Of a stretch of 64,000 bases of DNA, positions 1-10,100 are shown one piece after another. The notes beneath the pieces were generated by a model, which was not told the DNA's origin, did not search any database, and saw nothing but the letters and a program-made list of their open reading frames with translations. This DNA is from Nocardia arthritidis NBRC 100137 (lineage in GTDB: Bacteria > Actinomycetota > Actinomycetes > Mycobacteriales > Mycobacteriaceae): contig NZ_BDBB01000005.1 in the NCBI RefSeq assembly GCF_001612765.1, positions 62,001-126,000 of the forward strand, read 5' to 3'. Numbering within the stretch: position 1 is the first letter of the stretch; the number at the start of each line of letters is the position of its first letter. Position numbers and translations under genes: made by a program.

Positions 1-125
1 AACGCACCAAGCACGCGGTGGTGAAGCGATATCCCGCAGGACATTTCGATATCTATTTCGACGAGGTCTTCGAGAAGACCGTGTACGACCAGACCGAATT
101 CCTGGTGTCGGTACTGCGACCGTGA
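1..125 (+). CDS. alpha/beta hydrolase, C-terminal fragment
   Basis: Only the last 40 codons are inside the window, read in the frame that ends with TGA at 123-125. The residues around KRYPAGHFDIYF match the region near the catalytic histidine of alpha/beta-fold hydrolases, where a short loop (PAGHFD) puts the His after the last strand, and the closing helix EKTVYDQTEFLVSVLRP is typical of the family C-terminus. The rest, including the nucleophile, lies before the window. The downstream Nudix gene starts 18 bases after the stop, so the two may share a transcript. The family call is an inference from a short tail. Confidence 0.55.
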   Translation, partial: RTKHAVVKRYPAGHFDIYFDEVFEKTVYDQTEFLVSVLRP

Positions 126-143
126 ATTGTCCGCGGCCCGGCC

Positions 144-602
144 GTGCGCCGGGCCGCACGACAACAGCCGCGCGCCGAACCGGCCACGCCGCCGCGACAC
201 CTGGTCGCCTATGCCGTGCTGGTCGATCCGGCGGCGCGGGCGGTGCTGCTCGGCAGGCATCGCCTCGCCGGACTGTGGCTGCCGACCGGAGGACACGTCG
301 ATCCCGGCGAGCATCCGCTCGACGCGGCACGGCGGGAAGCGGCCGAGGAGATCGGCGTCGAGGCACGGTTCGACGTCGTCGGGCCCGATCCGCTGTTCCT
401 CACCGTCACCACCACCGTCGGCTCCGACCCGCACGAAGACGTCAGCCTCTGGTACGTGATCCGCGGTGACCGCGCCCGCGGCCACGCCCTCGACCCGCGT
501 GAGTTCGACGGTGAACATTGGTGGGACATAGCCGGGTTCGCCCTGCCCGACACCGATCCCCACTTCGCGCGTTTCCTCGCCAAACTGGACACCGCTCTGT
601 GA
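144..602 (+). CDS. Nudix hydrolase
   Basis: A 152-residue protein with a complete Nudix box: GGHVDPGEHPLDAARREAA followed by EEIGV, at about residues 50-73, which carries the metal-binding REx2EE glutamates. Nudix enzymes hydrolyse nucleoside diphosphates linked to another moiety; the substrate cannot be read from this sequence. The start is the GTG at 144, the first start codon in frame after the upstream stop, and no strong ribosome site precedes it, so a slightly later start is possible. The order after the box (hydrophobic strand, then DVSLWYVIRGD) fits the usual length of 130-160 residues. It sits 18 bases after a hydrolase fragment and 55 bases before a GNAT gene on the same strand. Confidence 0.85.
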   Translation: MRRAARQQPRAEPATPPRHLVAYAVLVDPAARAVLLGRHRLAGLWLPTGGHVDPGEHPLDAARREAAEEIGVEARFDVVGPDPLFLTVTTTVGSDPHEDVSLWYVIRGDRARGHALDPREFDGEHWWDIAGFALPDTDPHFARFLAKLDTAL

Positions 603-657
603 GCCACCGCAGTCTGAGGGCCGCTTCGAGTCGACGCGGCCGACCGATGCTGTCACG

Positions 658-1128
658 ATGGCGCGGATGATTGTCAGGCTTGCGCGAGAGGACGACCTCG
701 CCGGTTTTCTCGAACTGGCGGGGCAGGTCGAGCACTGGTTCGGGGCGTCCGCCGAGGATGCCGAGTTTCGTGCCGCGGTGCTGCGGCACATCGGGCGCGG
801 GACGGCACTCGTCGCTCGATCCGCGGGGGCGGAGGTGCTCGGCGGCATCCTGTTCGGGTCGAACCCGCCGGTCTACCGGGTGCGCTGGCTGGTCGTCGCG
901 GAACAGGCTCGCGGGCACGGCATCGGCCGGGCGCTCATCGCGGACGCGATTCGCCGGTACGTGCCGAACCCGGGAACGCTGGAAGCGGTCACCTTCGGGC
1001 TCGATCACCCCGGCGCGGTCGCGGGCGGCGCGCGCGCGTTCTACGAGAAGTTGGGTTTCCACCCGGCGGAGGAGGCGGCTCCCGGCCCGGAGGGTGGATC
1101 CCGGCAGGTCTATCGACGGCGCGTGTGA
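658..1128 (+). CDS. GNAT-family N-acetyltransferase
   Basis: 156 residues spanning one GNAT domain. The acetyl-CoA pyrophosphate loop is visible as VVAEQARGHGIGRALI (about residues 79-94), matching the Q/RxxGxG/A motif A, preceded by the strand RVRWLVV and followed by the FYEKLGF motif near the C-terminus (about 129-135) that is typical of family members acetylating small amines or protein N-termini. The substrate is not predictable. It ends 6 bases before the convergent minus-strand gene at 1135. The ATG at 658 is kept; a second in-frame ATG two codons later is an alternative. Confidence 0.85.
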   Translation: MARMIVRLAREDDLAGFLELAGQVEHWFGASAEDAEFRAAVLRHIGRGTALVARSAGAEVLGGILFGSNPPVYRVRWLVVAEQARGHGIGRALIADAIRRYVPNPGTLEAVTFGLDHPGAVAGGARAFYEKLGFHPAEEAAPGPEGGSRQVYRRRV

Positions 1129-1134
1129 ACTGGG

Positions 1135-1884
1135 TCAGCGCCGGTGGAACGCGCGCCAGAGGATGAAGGCGAGGGTGGACGCCGGGATCGCGGCGAGGAT
1201 GGGCTTGTCGCGAAGCATTTCCAGAAGGGTGCGGCCAGGGCCGCCCCCCGGTCCGGGGATTCCCGCGGCGCCGCGTTCGGCGGCGGTGGCGGCGTCCGCC
1301 TGTACCTGCTCGGCACGCTCGGCGGCGCGGCGAACCGACTCGTATATCGGTGTTTCCTTCCTGCTGCCCTCCGCGGCCGAATGCCGCACGGATTCCGGAT
1401 CCGCATTTCCTGTCGCGCCCGCGCCTTCCGGTGCCTGCGCCGAGGCCACCGTCTCCGGTTTCCCCGTAGCGCCGGTAGCGCCGCCCGCTGCCGCGGGCAC
1501 ATCCTGCGAGACCTGAGCCGAACTCACCGACTCTGTCCCTCCTCCCGCACCAGCGCCATCAGCCTCCGCGGACGGGCCCTCCGACAACCGCGAAGTCACC
1601 GTCTCCGGCTCCCCCGCCGCGCCTGCGGCGCCGCCCGGCCGCGCAGCGGCATCCTTCGAGATCCGTGCCGAGGCAGCCGGCTCCGACTTCTCCGCCGAAC
1701 TGCGCGCCTCAGCAGACGCATTCTCCGAAACCTGGGCCGAACTCACCGACTCGGCCTTCCCGCCGGCACCAGCGGCACCGCTCGGCACCGCCGCACCCTT
1801 GGACGGCTGCCCGGTTTCGGCCGGCACATCACCGGTGCCCCGCACGTCGTCGGTCCCCTTGTCCGCGGAATTGCGATCGGTCAT
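1135..1884 (-). CDS. low-complexity repeat protein with C-terminal membrane anchor
   Basis: 249 residues from the ATG at 1884, which has an AGGAGG ribosome site 7 bases upstream and overlaps the stop of the preceding GNAT gene as ATGA, so the two are probably translationally coupled. Residues ~30-165 are almost entirely Ala, Gly, Ser, Glu, Thr and Pro and contain four degenerate copies of a unit of about 40 residues, recognisable by GxAGAxGxxE followed by SVSSAQVSE-like text. A short charged helix follows (YESVRRAAERAEQVQAD), then a Gly/Pro hinge and a single hydrophobic segment, PILAAIPASTLAFILWRAF, with a basic tail. It looks like a disordered stalk or spacer anchored at its C-terminus. No enzymatic motif is seen and no function is assigned. 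Confidence 0.75.
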   Translation of the reverse strand: MTDRNSADKGTDDVRGTGDVPAETGQPSKGAAVPSGAAGAGGKAESVSSAQVSENASAEARSSAEKSEPAASARISKDAAARPGGAAGAAGEPETVTSRLSEGPSAEADGAGAGGGTESVSSAQVSQDVPAAAGGATGATGKPETVASAQAPEGAGATGNADPESVRHSAAEGSRKETPIYESVRRAAERAEQVQADAATAAERGAAGIPGPGGGPGRTLLEMLRDKPILAAIPASTLAFILWRAFHRR

Positions 1885-2474
1885 GGCTGCCTCCTGTGCT
1901 CGGCGTCGCGGTACGGGACGGATGTCTCGGATGCCGTCGCGGCCCGGATACCCTGCGGATGGGCGGGCAAACCGGGCGTCGGCGGCCGCCACGCCATCTC
2001 GAATTCCACTCGCGGGTCGCCCGGTGCGATCGGCCCGCTGCCCCCGGTCCGCACGAAGCCGTTGCGCAGATACAGCCGCTCGGCGAAGGCATTGTGCTCG
2101 GCGAACTCCAAGTGGACCACGTCGTGCCCGCCCTCGACCGCCCAGTCGAGCACCGCGCGCACCAGCCGGTCGGACACCCCGGTCCCCCGCGCCGACGGGG
2201 CCACCCACATCGAGATCAGGTGCACCCCGCCGCGTTCCGGGTCGGGCATGCCCGCGACGGTCCCCACTTCTGCGCCGTCCGACCGGGCCACGAACTGCGC
2301 CCGATCCGACAGCGCGCGCCGCCAATCGCTCTCGGTCCGGGCCTGGGCCTCGGCGAGGGTGCTACCGAAGAACTGCGGCGCGTCGGTCAGCGCCGCGAGC
2401 CTGATACGCCGGAATACCGCCCAGTCATCGGGCACGAGCAATCCGATCTCCGGCATAGAGACATCCATCCGCAT
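1881..2474 (-). CDS. GNAT-family N-acetyltransferase
   Basis: 197 residues. The acetyl-CoA binding loop is APSARGTGVSDRLVRAVLDW (about residues 92-111), preceded by HLISMWV, and the C-terminal AERLYLRNGFVRTG element is the standard beta6-beta7 region of GNAT enzymes. The C-terminal ~40 residues are rich in Pro and Arg and extend beyond the fold. The start at 2474 gives MRMDVSM; ATGs at codons 3 and 7 are alternatives. The stop overlaps the start of the repetitive membrane-anchored gene by 4 bases, so the acetyltransferase may act on that protein or the pairing may be incidental; only the coupling is seen. Confidence 0.85.
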   Translation of the reverse strand: MRMDVSMPEIGLLVPDDWAVFRRIRLAALTDAPQFFGSTLAEAQARTESDWRRALSDRAQFVARSDGAEVGTVAGMPDPERGGVHLISMWVAPSARGTGVSDRLVRAVLDWAVEGGHDVVHLEFAEHNAFAERLYLRNGFVRTGGSGPIAPGDPRVEFEMAWRPPTPGLPAHPQGIRAATASETSVPYRDAEHRRQP

Positions 2475-2805
2475 GTCTCTACCCGGTCGGCGGAGTCAGG
2501 CACAACGGAATTCCGATGAGCCGTCGAGGACGCAGAGTGCCCCCTCACCCGTGACCGGCACGATCTGTGTTCTGGGACGGTGTGAACAGCCACCGTCGGG
2601 CCTGCCGTACGGCCATCCTGATCCGGACGGCGCTCGTCGCTGTCCCTGCCCAGCCCGCAGCCGCTGCTGGTCACCAGTTCCGCGAAATCCGGGGGGGACC
2701 GAATGCCGTGACCGCATCACCGGCCCGCCCACGGTGATCCGCGCGTCGAGCAAGCGGCCGAGGCCGGACTCGTCGGCGAGGCGAGATCGGTCGGTACATG
2801 GGTGC
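2475..2805. other. gene-free stretch between two minus-strand genes
   Basis: About 330 bases. The open frames here (for example 2496-2753 on the minus strand) are rich in Arg and Ser, have no ribosome site and resemble no family, so I annotate none. The stretch must carry the promoter of the GNAT/repeat-protein pair that starts at 2474. I see no perfect hairpin or clear sigma-70 hexamers. Confidence 0.4.
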
Positions 2806-3213
2806 TCACCCGAGCCTGCGGAGCCCGGCCGATTCCAGTCCGGCGAAGATCGCGACCACTGCCGCGCCGACGAGCAGGAAAGCCACGCCCGGACCGGTCA
2901 ACGCCAGGACGTTCGTACCGGCCAGTCCGATCATCCCCACTGCCGACAGCGCGTTGACCGCGACGACCGCCTGCGCGTGGCGCGCGGACACCACGGGGCG
3001 TCGTGCGAGCGTCAGCAGTGCGAGCGCGCCACCGACCATGGCCACTCCGAACGCGATACTCCAGCCGACCGGCAGCCCGAGCGGGTCGCGCAGCACTCCT
3101 GCTCCGGCCAGCAGCACCCCGCCGAAGATCCCGGTGCTCCAGCCGTCCACGCGCAGCGCGGTTCGCAGGAACGCGGCGCTCCCCTCGCGGCGAGCCAGGG
3201 TGGCTGGTCTCAT
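2806..3213 (-). CDS. small four-helix membrane protein
   Basis: 135 residues from the ATG at 3213, which has GGAG about 6 bases upstream. After a basic N-terminus there are four hydrophobic segments: TGIFGGVLLAGAGVL (about 26-40), a second around VGWSIAFGVAMVGGALALLTLA (about 46-67), a third in AVVAVNALSAVGMIGLAGTN, and a fourth in VAFLLVGAAVVAIFAGLESAG. This fits an integral membrane protein with no soluble domain. It is transcribed away from the XRE regulator at 3341 with 127 bases between them, so that regulator may control it. Function is unknown. Confidence 0.75.
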   Translation of the reverse strand: MRPATLARREGSAAFLRTALRVDGWSTGIFGGVLLAGAGVLRDPLGLPVGWSIAFGVAMVGGALALLTLARRPVVSARHAQAVVAVNALSAVGMIGLAGTNVLALTGPGVAFLLVGAAVVAIFAGLESAGLRRLG

Positions 3214-3340
3214 AGCACTCCGTTCATCGATCCGGCGGGGCCTATCGGCTCCCGCCGCCAACCCTGCTGGCCGCAGGTCGGCGTCGCAATGACCTCGGAG
3301 GTCATGGCCGCACCGCACGACCGAGTGCTTAGCTGGTCGA

Positions 3341-4156
3341 ATGACAGCGGTGCGGACACCATCGAGAGCGGGCATCCTGCTGCGTGAATGGCGGCAACGG
3401 CGCAGGCTGAGCCAGCTCGATCTGGCGCTGGCCGCGGACAGCTCGGCGCGTCACCTGTCGTACCTGGAGACCGGCCGCGCCGCGCCCAGCCGGGCGATGG
3501 TGCTGCGGCTGTGCGACGCGCTGGAGGTGCCGCTGCGCGAACGCAACACCCTGCTGGTGGCAGCCGGTTTCGCCCCCGCCTACCTGGAGAGCGGTTTCGA
3601 CGACGCCCATCTCGCGGCGGTCCGCACCGCCCTGAACACCATGCTGACGGCGCACGAACCGTACCCGGCGGTGGTCATCGATCGGCTGTGGAATGTGGTG
3701 ACGGGCAACGCGGCGATGAGCGTGCTGATGGACGGCGTTCCCGAACACGTGCGGGCGCCGCGGCTCAACGTCTACCGGCTGGTGCTGCACCCCGACGGGC
3801 TCGCGGGCCGGTTGGCCAACCTCGCCCAGGTCCGTGCCCTGTTCCTGGAGCGGCTCGGCAGGCAGGTCAGCGCGAGCGGCGACGCGGAACTGGCCGCGCT
3901 TCACGACGAGGTGGCGGCCTATCCCGAGCCGGCCGGAATCGACGGCTCGGAAGCGGGGGCAGGCGCACCACCCGGCCCCTTCGAGGTGCCGATCCGGATC
4001 CGCACTCCGGCCGGCGAGCTGTCGATGTTCAGCACGATGGCCACCTTCGGCGCACCCGCCGACGTGACGCTGTCGGAGCTGGCCATCGAATTGTTCTATC
4101 CCTTGGATGATTTCACCGCGGCCGTACTGCGCGGGTCGGCCGCGGCGAAGGCGTGA
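3341..4156 (+). CDS. XRE-family transcriptional regulator with MmyB-like ligand domain
   Basis: 271 residues. The N-terminus holds a helix-turn-helix of the XRE type (residues ~10-65: REWRQRRRLSQLDLALAAD followed by RHLSYLETGRAAPSR, where SYLETGR is characteristic). The remaining ~180 residues match the MmyB-like ligand-binding domain common in actinomycetes: AYLESGFDD, YPAVVIDRLWNVVTGN, and a C-terminal FSTMATFGAPADVTLSELAIELFYP. Such regulators usually control a divergently transcribed neighbour, here the small membrane protein at 2806. Its stop is only 7 bases from the stop of the convergent NRPS gene, so transcripts from the two strands probably overlap. Confidence 0.9.
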   Translation: MTAVRTPSRAGILLREWRQRRRLSQLDLALAADSSARHLSYLETGRAAPSRAMVLRLCDALEVPLRERNTLLVAAGFAPAYLESGFDDAHLAAVRTALNTMLTAHEPYPAVVIDRLWNVVTGNAAMSVLMDGVPEHVRAPRLNVYRLVLHPDGLAGRLANLAQVRALFLERLGRQVSASGDAELAALHDEVAAYPEPAGIDGSEAGAGAPPGPFEVPIRIRTPAGELSMFSTMATFGAPADVTLSELAIELFYPLDDFTAAVLRGSAAAKA

Positions 4157-4163
4157 GCGGACC

Positions 4164-7100
4164 TCAGGCGTCCAGCATGGATTCGTCCCACTCACGGTCC
4201 AGATCGGGGTCGGCGGCCGACAGCACCTCGTCCAGCCGCAGACCCAGCTCGCCGATGTTCGGCTCGGACATCATGTTCAGGTGATCGCCCGGCACGTCGA
4301 TCACCGTGAACCGGCGCGCCGCGTACTGTTTCCACCCGTTGTCGGCGCTGTCGAACATGCTGCCGACGGTCTTGTGCGCCAGGTCGACGCCCGGCGGCAG
4401 CCCCTCGGTCGCGCGCAGCAGCGTGATGTCGCGGTCGTAGGGCTCGAGTTTGTAGTCCAGCATCGATGAGTAGTTGGCGAAGAACACCTCGTAGAGCCGC
4501 CGGATCGCCTGCGGGGAGCTGTCGGCGGGCAGGATGCCCGAGCGCACCGATTCCGCCAGCATCGCCGCGAACAAATCCTCGGAATTGTGCACGTCGGGCT
4601 CGAAATCGACCAGCGCCGACTGGCTTCCGCGCGCGTACCACAGCAGTTCCAGGAAGAACCACCGGATGAGTTTCTCCTCCGGGATCGGTGTTCGCGTACG
4701 CTCGCGCAGCGCCATCGTGTCCAGCAGCGTCACACTGGACACCTCGTGCTCGGGGAGCCTGCGGGCCATCTCCAGGGCGACATAGCCGCCGAACGACCAG
4801 CCCGCCAGGTGATACGTGCCGGTCGGATGCACTCGCCGCACCGCCTCCAGGTACGACTCCGCCATCGCGGGAATGGACTTCTCCGGCGCGCTGCCGGAAT
4901 CCGCGCCCGCCGCCTGCAGCCCGTACACCGGGCGGTCCGGATCCAGGTGACGCGCGAGAGCCAGGTAGCACAGCACGTTTCCGCCGATGGGGTGCACCAG
5001 GAACAGCGGCGGCTTGACCCCGTCCACGCTGATCGGCACCAGCGGGTCGAACGTGCGCTGCACGTCACCCGCGCGCACCAGCGTGGCGAGCCCGGCGGCG
5101 GTGGGCGCGCCGATGAACGCGTCCAGCGGCACCTCGACACCCCATCGGCGCGACAGCGCCATCACCACGCGCATCGCCCCGATCGAGGTGCCACCCGCCG
5201 CGAAGAAGTCGTCGTCCACGCCGATCGAGCGCAGGCCCGCGTACTCGGCCAGTAGTTCGACCGCCGACCGCTCGTATTCGTCGGCGGGCTCTCGCCGCGC
5301 CGCCACCGACTCCGCGGCGTCCGCACCGTAGGCGCGCAGCGTCGCGTCGTCGCGCTTACCGCTGGGCGTGCGAGGCAGTTCGTCGAGCCAGGCGAACCGT
5401 GAGGGCACCATGTGCGCGGGCAACATCGAGCGCAGGTCGTGCCGCAGTGCGGCGAGGTCGGTCTGCTCGGCCGCGCCGACCAGGAACGCGATCAGCGACC
5501 CGTCGATACCGCCGAAACCGCGGGCCACCACGGCGGCCTCGGTGATGCCGGGGAACTTCTCCACCAGGCTCAGGATGCACAGTTCGACTTCGGCAGGCTC
5601 CACCCGGAACCCGCGGATCTTGACCTGGCTGTCGCTGCGGCCCAGGCAGACGATGTCACCGGAGAACAGCCGGACACCCAGGTCACCGGTGCGGTACCGG
5701 ACTCCGCCCGCGTGCGTGGCGACGAACCGCTGTGCGGTGAGCGCGGGCCTGCCCTCGTAGCCGCGGGCGATGCTGCGGCCGCCGAGATAGATCTCGCCGA
5801 TCACGCCGTCCGGCACCGGCCGCAGCGCGCTGTCGAGCAGTTCCACGGTGTCACCGTCGACGGCGCGGCCGATGGGCGGCAGCGCGGGGAACTCGTCGGC
5901 CGGACCGGTGAGCGTGAACTTGGTCGCGACGTGGGATTCGGTGGGACCGTATTGGTTCTCCAGCACCAAGCCCGGAACCACTTTGCACAGCGCGCGGATC
6001 TCGTCGGTGATGCGCAGCTGTTCGCCGGAGGAGATCAGCACCTTCAGTTCGGTCGGGAACATCCGGTGCCCCACGGCGGCCTCGGCGAACGCCTGCAAGG
6101 CCACGTACGGCAGGAACAGCCGTTCGATGCCCTCCTCCACCACGGTGTTCAGCAATTGCTCGACGTTCGAGCGCAGATCTGCCGAACTCACCCGCAAGGT
6201 GGACCCGGCCGCGAGGGTGGTGAAGATCTCCTGGAACGACACGTCGAAACTCAACGGCGCCAACTGCAGTGTGCTCAGCAGACCGGTGCCGGTGGCCGCG
6301 CGATTCTGCCAATCCACCAGGGAGGCCAGGCCGCGATGCGGCATCGCGACGCCCTTGGGCTCACCGGTCGACCCGGAGGTGAACAGCACGTAGGCCACCG
6401 CGTCGGGCGAAACGTGGTCGGGCAGCGCCACCTCCGGCTCCGGCGCGGAGTCGTCGAAGAGCGCGGCGCTGTCCAGGACCAAGGCGGCATCGTCGACGAT
6501 GTCGCGATAGGGGCCGTCGACGATCACCCGGTGCGGGCGGGCGCGGTCGATCATCAGGTTCAGCCTGGCCCGCGGGTAACTGACATCCAGTGGAACGCAC
6601 GCGGCCCCGAGCCTGGTCAGGGCGAGCACGAGCAACACCAGTTGCGGACGACGCCCCATCAGGATGCCGACCCGGTCGCCCGGTGACACGCCGAGCGCGG
6701 CCAGACGCCGGGCCAGCCGATCGGAGCTTTCGATCATCTCGTCATAGGTGACCGTTTCGTCGTCGCCGGCCAGGGCGACGCGGGCGGGATGCAGCGCCGC
6801 AGCCTCGGCCACCAGCGTGCCCACGTCGCGGGCGGTCGCGGGGCCCGCGCCACGGTCGATCACCGCGTCGGGGTCGGCGACGATGCCTGCCAGCATGCGC
6901 AGTTGGGTCAGCGCCACGGTTTCGCACTGTTCGGCGGTCAGCGTGTGATCACCGTCGACCCGCAACCACATCCGCCCGTCGCGCGGGTCGGTCGCCGCGG
7001 TCACCAGCAGCTGGAAGTTGGTCTCCTCGCGGGCGTCGAAGTCCAGCAGGCGCACGCCGTCGAGCACGAGCATGGGCTGGAAGACGTGATAGTTGACGAA

Positions 7101-10100
7101 GTTGAACGCCGTCTCGAAGACCGGCCCGCCGTCGGCGAGGATCGACCGCAGCGGGTAGCGACGGAACGGATATGCCTCACGTTCGCGGCGCGCGAGCTGC
7201 TCCACCGCGGCGCGCCACGTGGTCGCGGTGCTGTCCAGCCGGATCGGCAGCGTGTTGAGGAACAGCCCCGCCACGCGTTCGGCGCCCGCGCGATCCGGGC
7301 GACCGTGGCTCACGACGCCGGTGGTGACGTCCGTGCGGCCGGTGAGCGCCCGCAGCGCCAGGCAGTGCGCGGCCAGATAGACCGCCTTCTCCGGCACCTG
7401 GTGGCGCGCGGCGAACGCGCAGACCCGTTCGGCCAGCCTGCGCGGCACCAGCGCCCGTGCTTGCGGCACGCCCGCGACCACGGGCTGGTGCACCCCGAGC
7501 GCGGTGAGCGCGGTGGGTTCGGCCCCGGCCAGGGCGCTCGACCAGTACTCGCGGGCCGCGGCGTCGTGCGCCGCGCCCTGCTCGGCCTGCGCGTACTCGG
7601 CGAGCACGGTGGCCGGATGGGCAGTGGCCTCCACCTGTGTCCGGGTCATGCCGATGTGGTTGAGGTAGTCCAGCAGCAGTTCCAGCACCGACGTGGCCAC
7701 ACTCCAGCCGTCCAGGATGGCGTGGTGGAAGCTCAGTACCAGGTCCACCGTGCCGACCGGCTCCTGCGGGCCGGGGCGGACGAAGACCCGGATGGCGAAC
7801 AGCGGAGCGAGCGCGATGTCGTACTGCGCGTGGGCGCGCTCCTGGAGATAGATCTCGATCAGGTCTTCGCCGTCCGCCTCGCCCATGTCGCCGAGGTCGA
7901 CGATTTCCAGCTCGTAGGGTGGCGCGACGTGCACGATCTGCAGCGGGACCGAGTACCTGCTCAGCTCGAACGACGAGCGCAGCGCGGGTTGCCGCCGCAC
8001 CAGCCGGTCCACGGCGCTCCGAAATTGTGTGATGTCCCAGGGGATTTCGAGCCGATAGCGGAACACGTCCTTATAGGTGACCGAGTCGGCGCGCTCGATG
8101 CTGTGATACAGCATGCCCAGTTGCAGGGCCGTTGCCGGGAACGCGTCCTCGGCCTGGTGCAGCGCGGCGCGGTCGATCAGCGGCACCGTTTGCAAGGGGG
8201 CCACGATGCGCCCGCGCTCATCGTGGCGGTCGTCGCGCACGACCCTGGCCAGCTCGGCGATGGTCGGCGCCTGGTAGAAGGCGTCCACGTCGAAGTACAG
8301 CCCGGCGCGTTCGGCCGCGGTGCGCACGGCCAGCGCGAGGATGGAATCGCCGCCGTGGGTGAAGAAGTTGTCGTGCACGCCGATCGACTCGACGCCCAGC
8401 ACGGTGCGCCACACCTGCGCGAGCCCGGTCTCCACAGCGGTGCGCGGCGCGCCGCCCGCCGCCGGCTCGGCGCCGTGGCCGAGGACGAGTTGTTCGGCGA
8501 GTGCGCGCCGGTCCAGTTTTCCGTTGCGGGTCAACGGTATCCGCTCCACCCGGATCAACCGGGACGGCACCATGTAGCGGGGCAGCCGGGCCGCGAGTTG
8601 GTCGGCGATCTGCTCGCCGGAGACGTCGGCGCCGACGAAATAGCCGACCAGTTGCACGCCGTGCGCCTCTGAGACCTCGTCCACCACGGCCGCCGCACGC
8701 ACCCCGGCACAGCCGAGCATGGCGTTCTGCACCTCGCCGAGCGTGATCCGGTTGCCGCGGATCTTCACCTGGTCGTCGAAGCGGCCCAGGTACTCGAGGT
8801 TGCCGTCGGGCAGCCATCGCGCCAGGTCACCGGTGCGATAGCGGCGGCGGCCCGGCACCCCGCGGTCGTCGACGAACGCCGCCGCGGTCAGCTCGGGCCT
8901 GCCGCGATAACCGCGGGCCACGCCCACACCGGCGATATTGAGCTCCCCCGGCACCCCGACCGGCACCCGGCGGCCGATGTGGTCGAGCACGAGCAGGTCG
9001 ATGTTGGCGATGGGACGGCCGATCGGCACCACGTCCAGCGACTCGTCGGCCGGACAGTCGAAATAGGAGACGTCGACGGTGGCCTCGGTCGGGCCGTAGA
9101 GATTCACCAGCTGCGGCGCTGTGTCCCCGGCCGCGGCGAAGACGGCGTGGAACCGGCGCACCAGCGCGGGCGGTAACGCCTCGCCGCTGCAGAACACCCG
9201 TCGCACGCTGCCGATCCGCGCGACCGTCGCCGGGTCGGCGGCCAGCTCGTCGACGAACGCGGCCAGCATGGAGGGCACGAAATGCAGCACCGTCACGCCG
9301 TGCGCGGCGATCGCGTCGGCGATGCGGCGCGGATCGCGCTCCCCGCCGGGCTCCAGCAAGGCCACCCGCGCGCCGGTGATCGCCCACCAGAACAGTTCCC
9401 ACACCGACACGTCGAAGGTGACCGGCGTCTTCTGCAAGATCACGTCCGCGGCGTGCAGGGGGTAACGCCGCTGCATCCAGGTCAGGCGGTTGACCACCGA
9501 CCGGTGCTCGATCATCACGCCCTTGGGCACGCCCGTGGAGCCCGAGGTGTAGATGAGGTACCCGAGATCGGCCGGATGCGAGACGCTTTCGACGCCGCGC
9601 GCCGGGACGGTGTCGGCCACCGCGATGCTGGTGACGCCCAGCTCGTCGAAGACCGCTCGATGCCGCGGCCCCGCCACGACGAAGCGCGCCCCGCAGTCGG
9701 CGAGCACGGTTCCGATGCGGGCGGACGGGAACTCCGGGTCGAGCGGCACGTACGCGCAACCGGCCCGCAACACGCCGAAGATAGCGACGAGCATCTCGGT
9801 CGAGCGCGACAGCACGACGGCGACGCACTCGTTGCCGGTCGCGCCCAGCGCGTGCAGTCGGGCGGCGAATCCATCGGCGAGCGCGGCCAATTCGGCGTAG
9901 CGCAGCGGCTGTTCGCCCGAGCCCGCTACCGGTTCGATCGCGATCCGCTCGGGGTGCCTGGCGGCCACGTCGGCGACCAGCCGGTCGACGGTGGTGTACG
10001 GGAACTCCTCGCGCGGACCCGCTTCGAACGTGGCGATGGCGGCCTGCTCCCGCGCGGGCATCAGCGGCAAGGCCGAGATCGGCACCCCGGGCCGGTCGAG

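Noticed and set aside
2496..2753. 85-codon minus-strand frame between two genes
   Set aside because: No ribosome site, Arg/Ser/Gly-biased, no resemblance to any family.
1144..3387. 747-codon plus-strand frame covering three minus-strand genes
   Set aside because: It runs antisense to a GNAT gene with a strong ribosome site and stop-start overlap, and its translation is Arg/Pro/Ser noise.
5412..6686. Long open frames on the plus strand opposite the NRPS (also 6789-8672 and 9282-11138)
   Set aside because: They are antisense shadows in GC-rich DNA: rich in Arg, His, Gln and Gly, with no domain motifs or ribosome sites, while the minus strand shows complete C, A, T and TE motifs.
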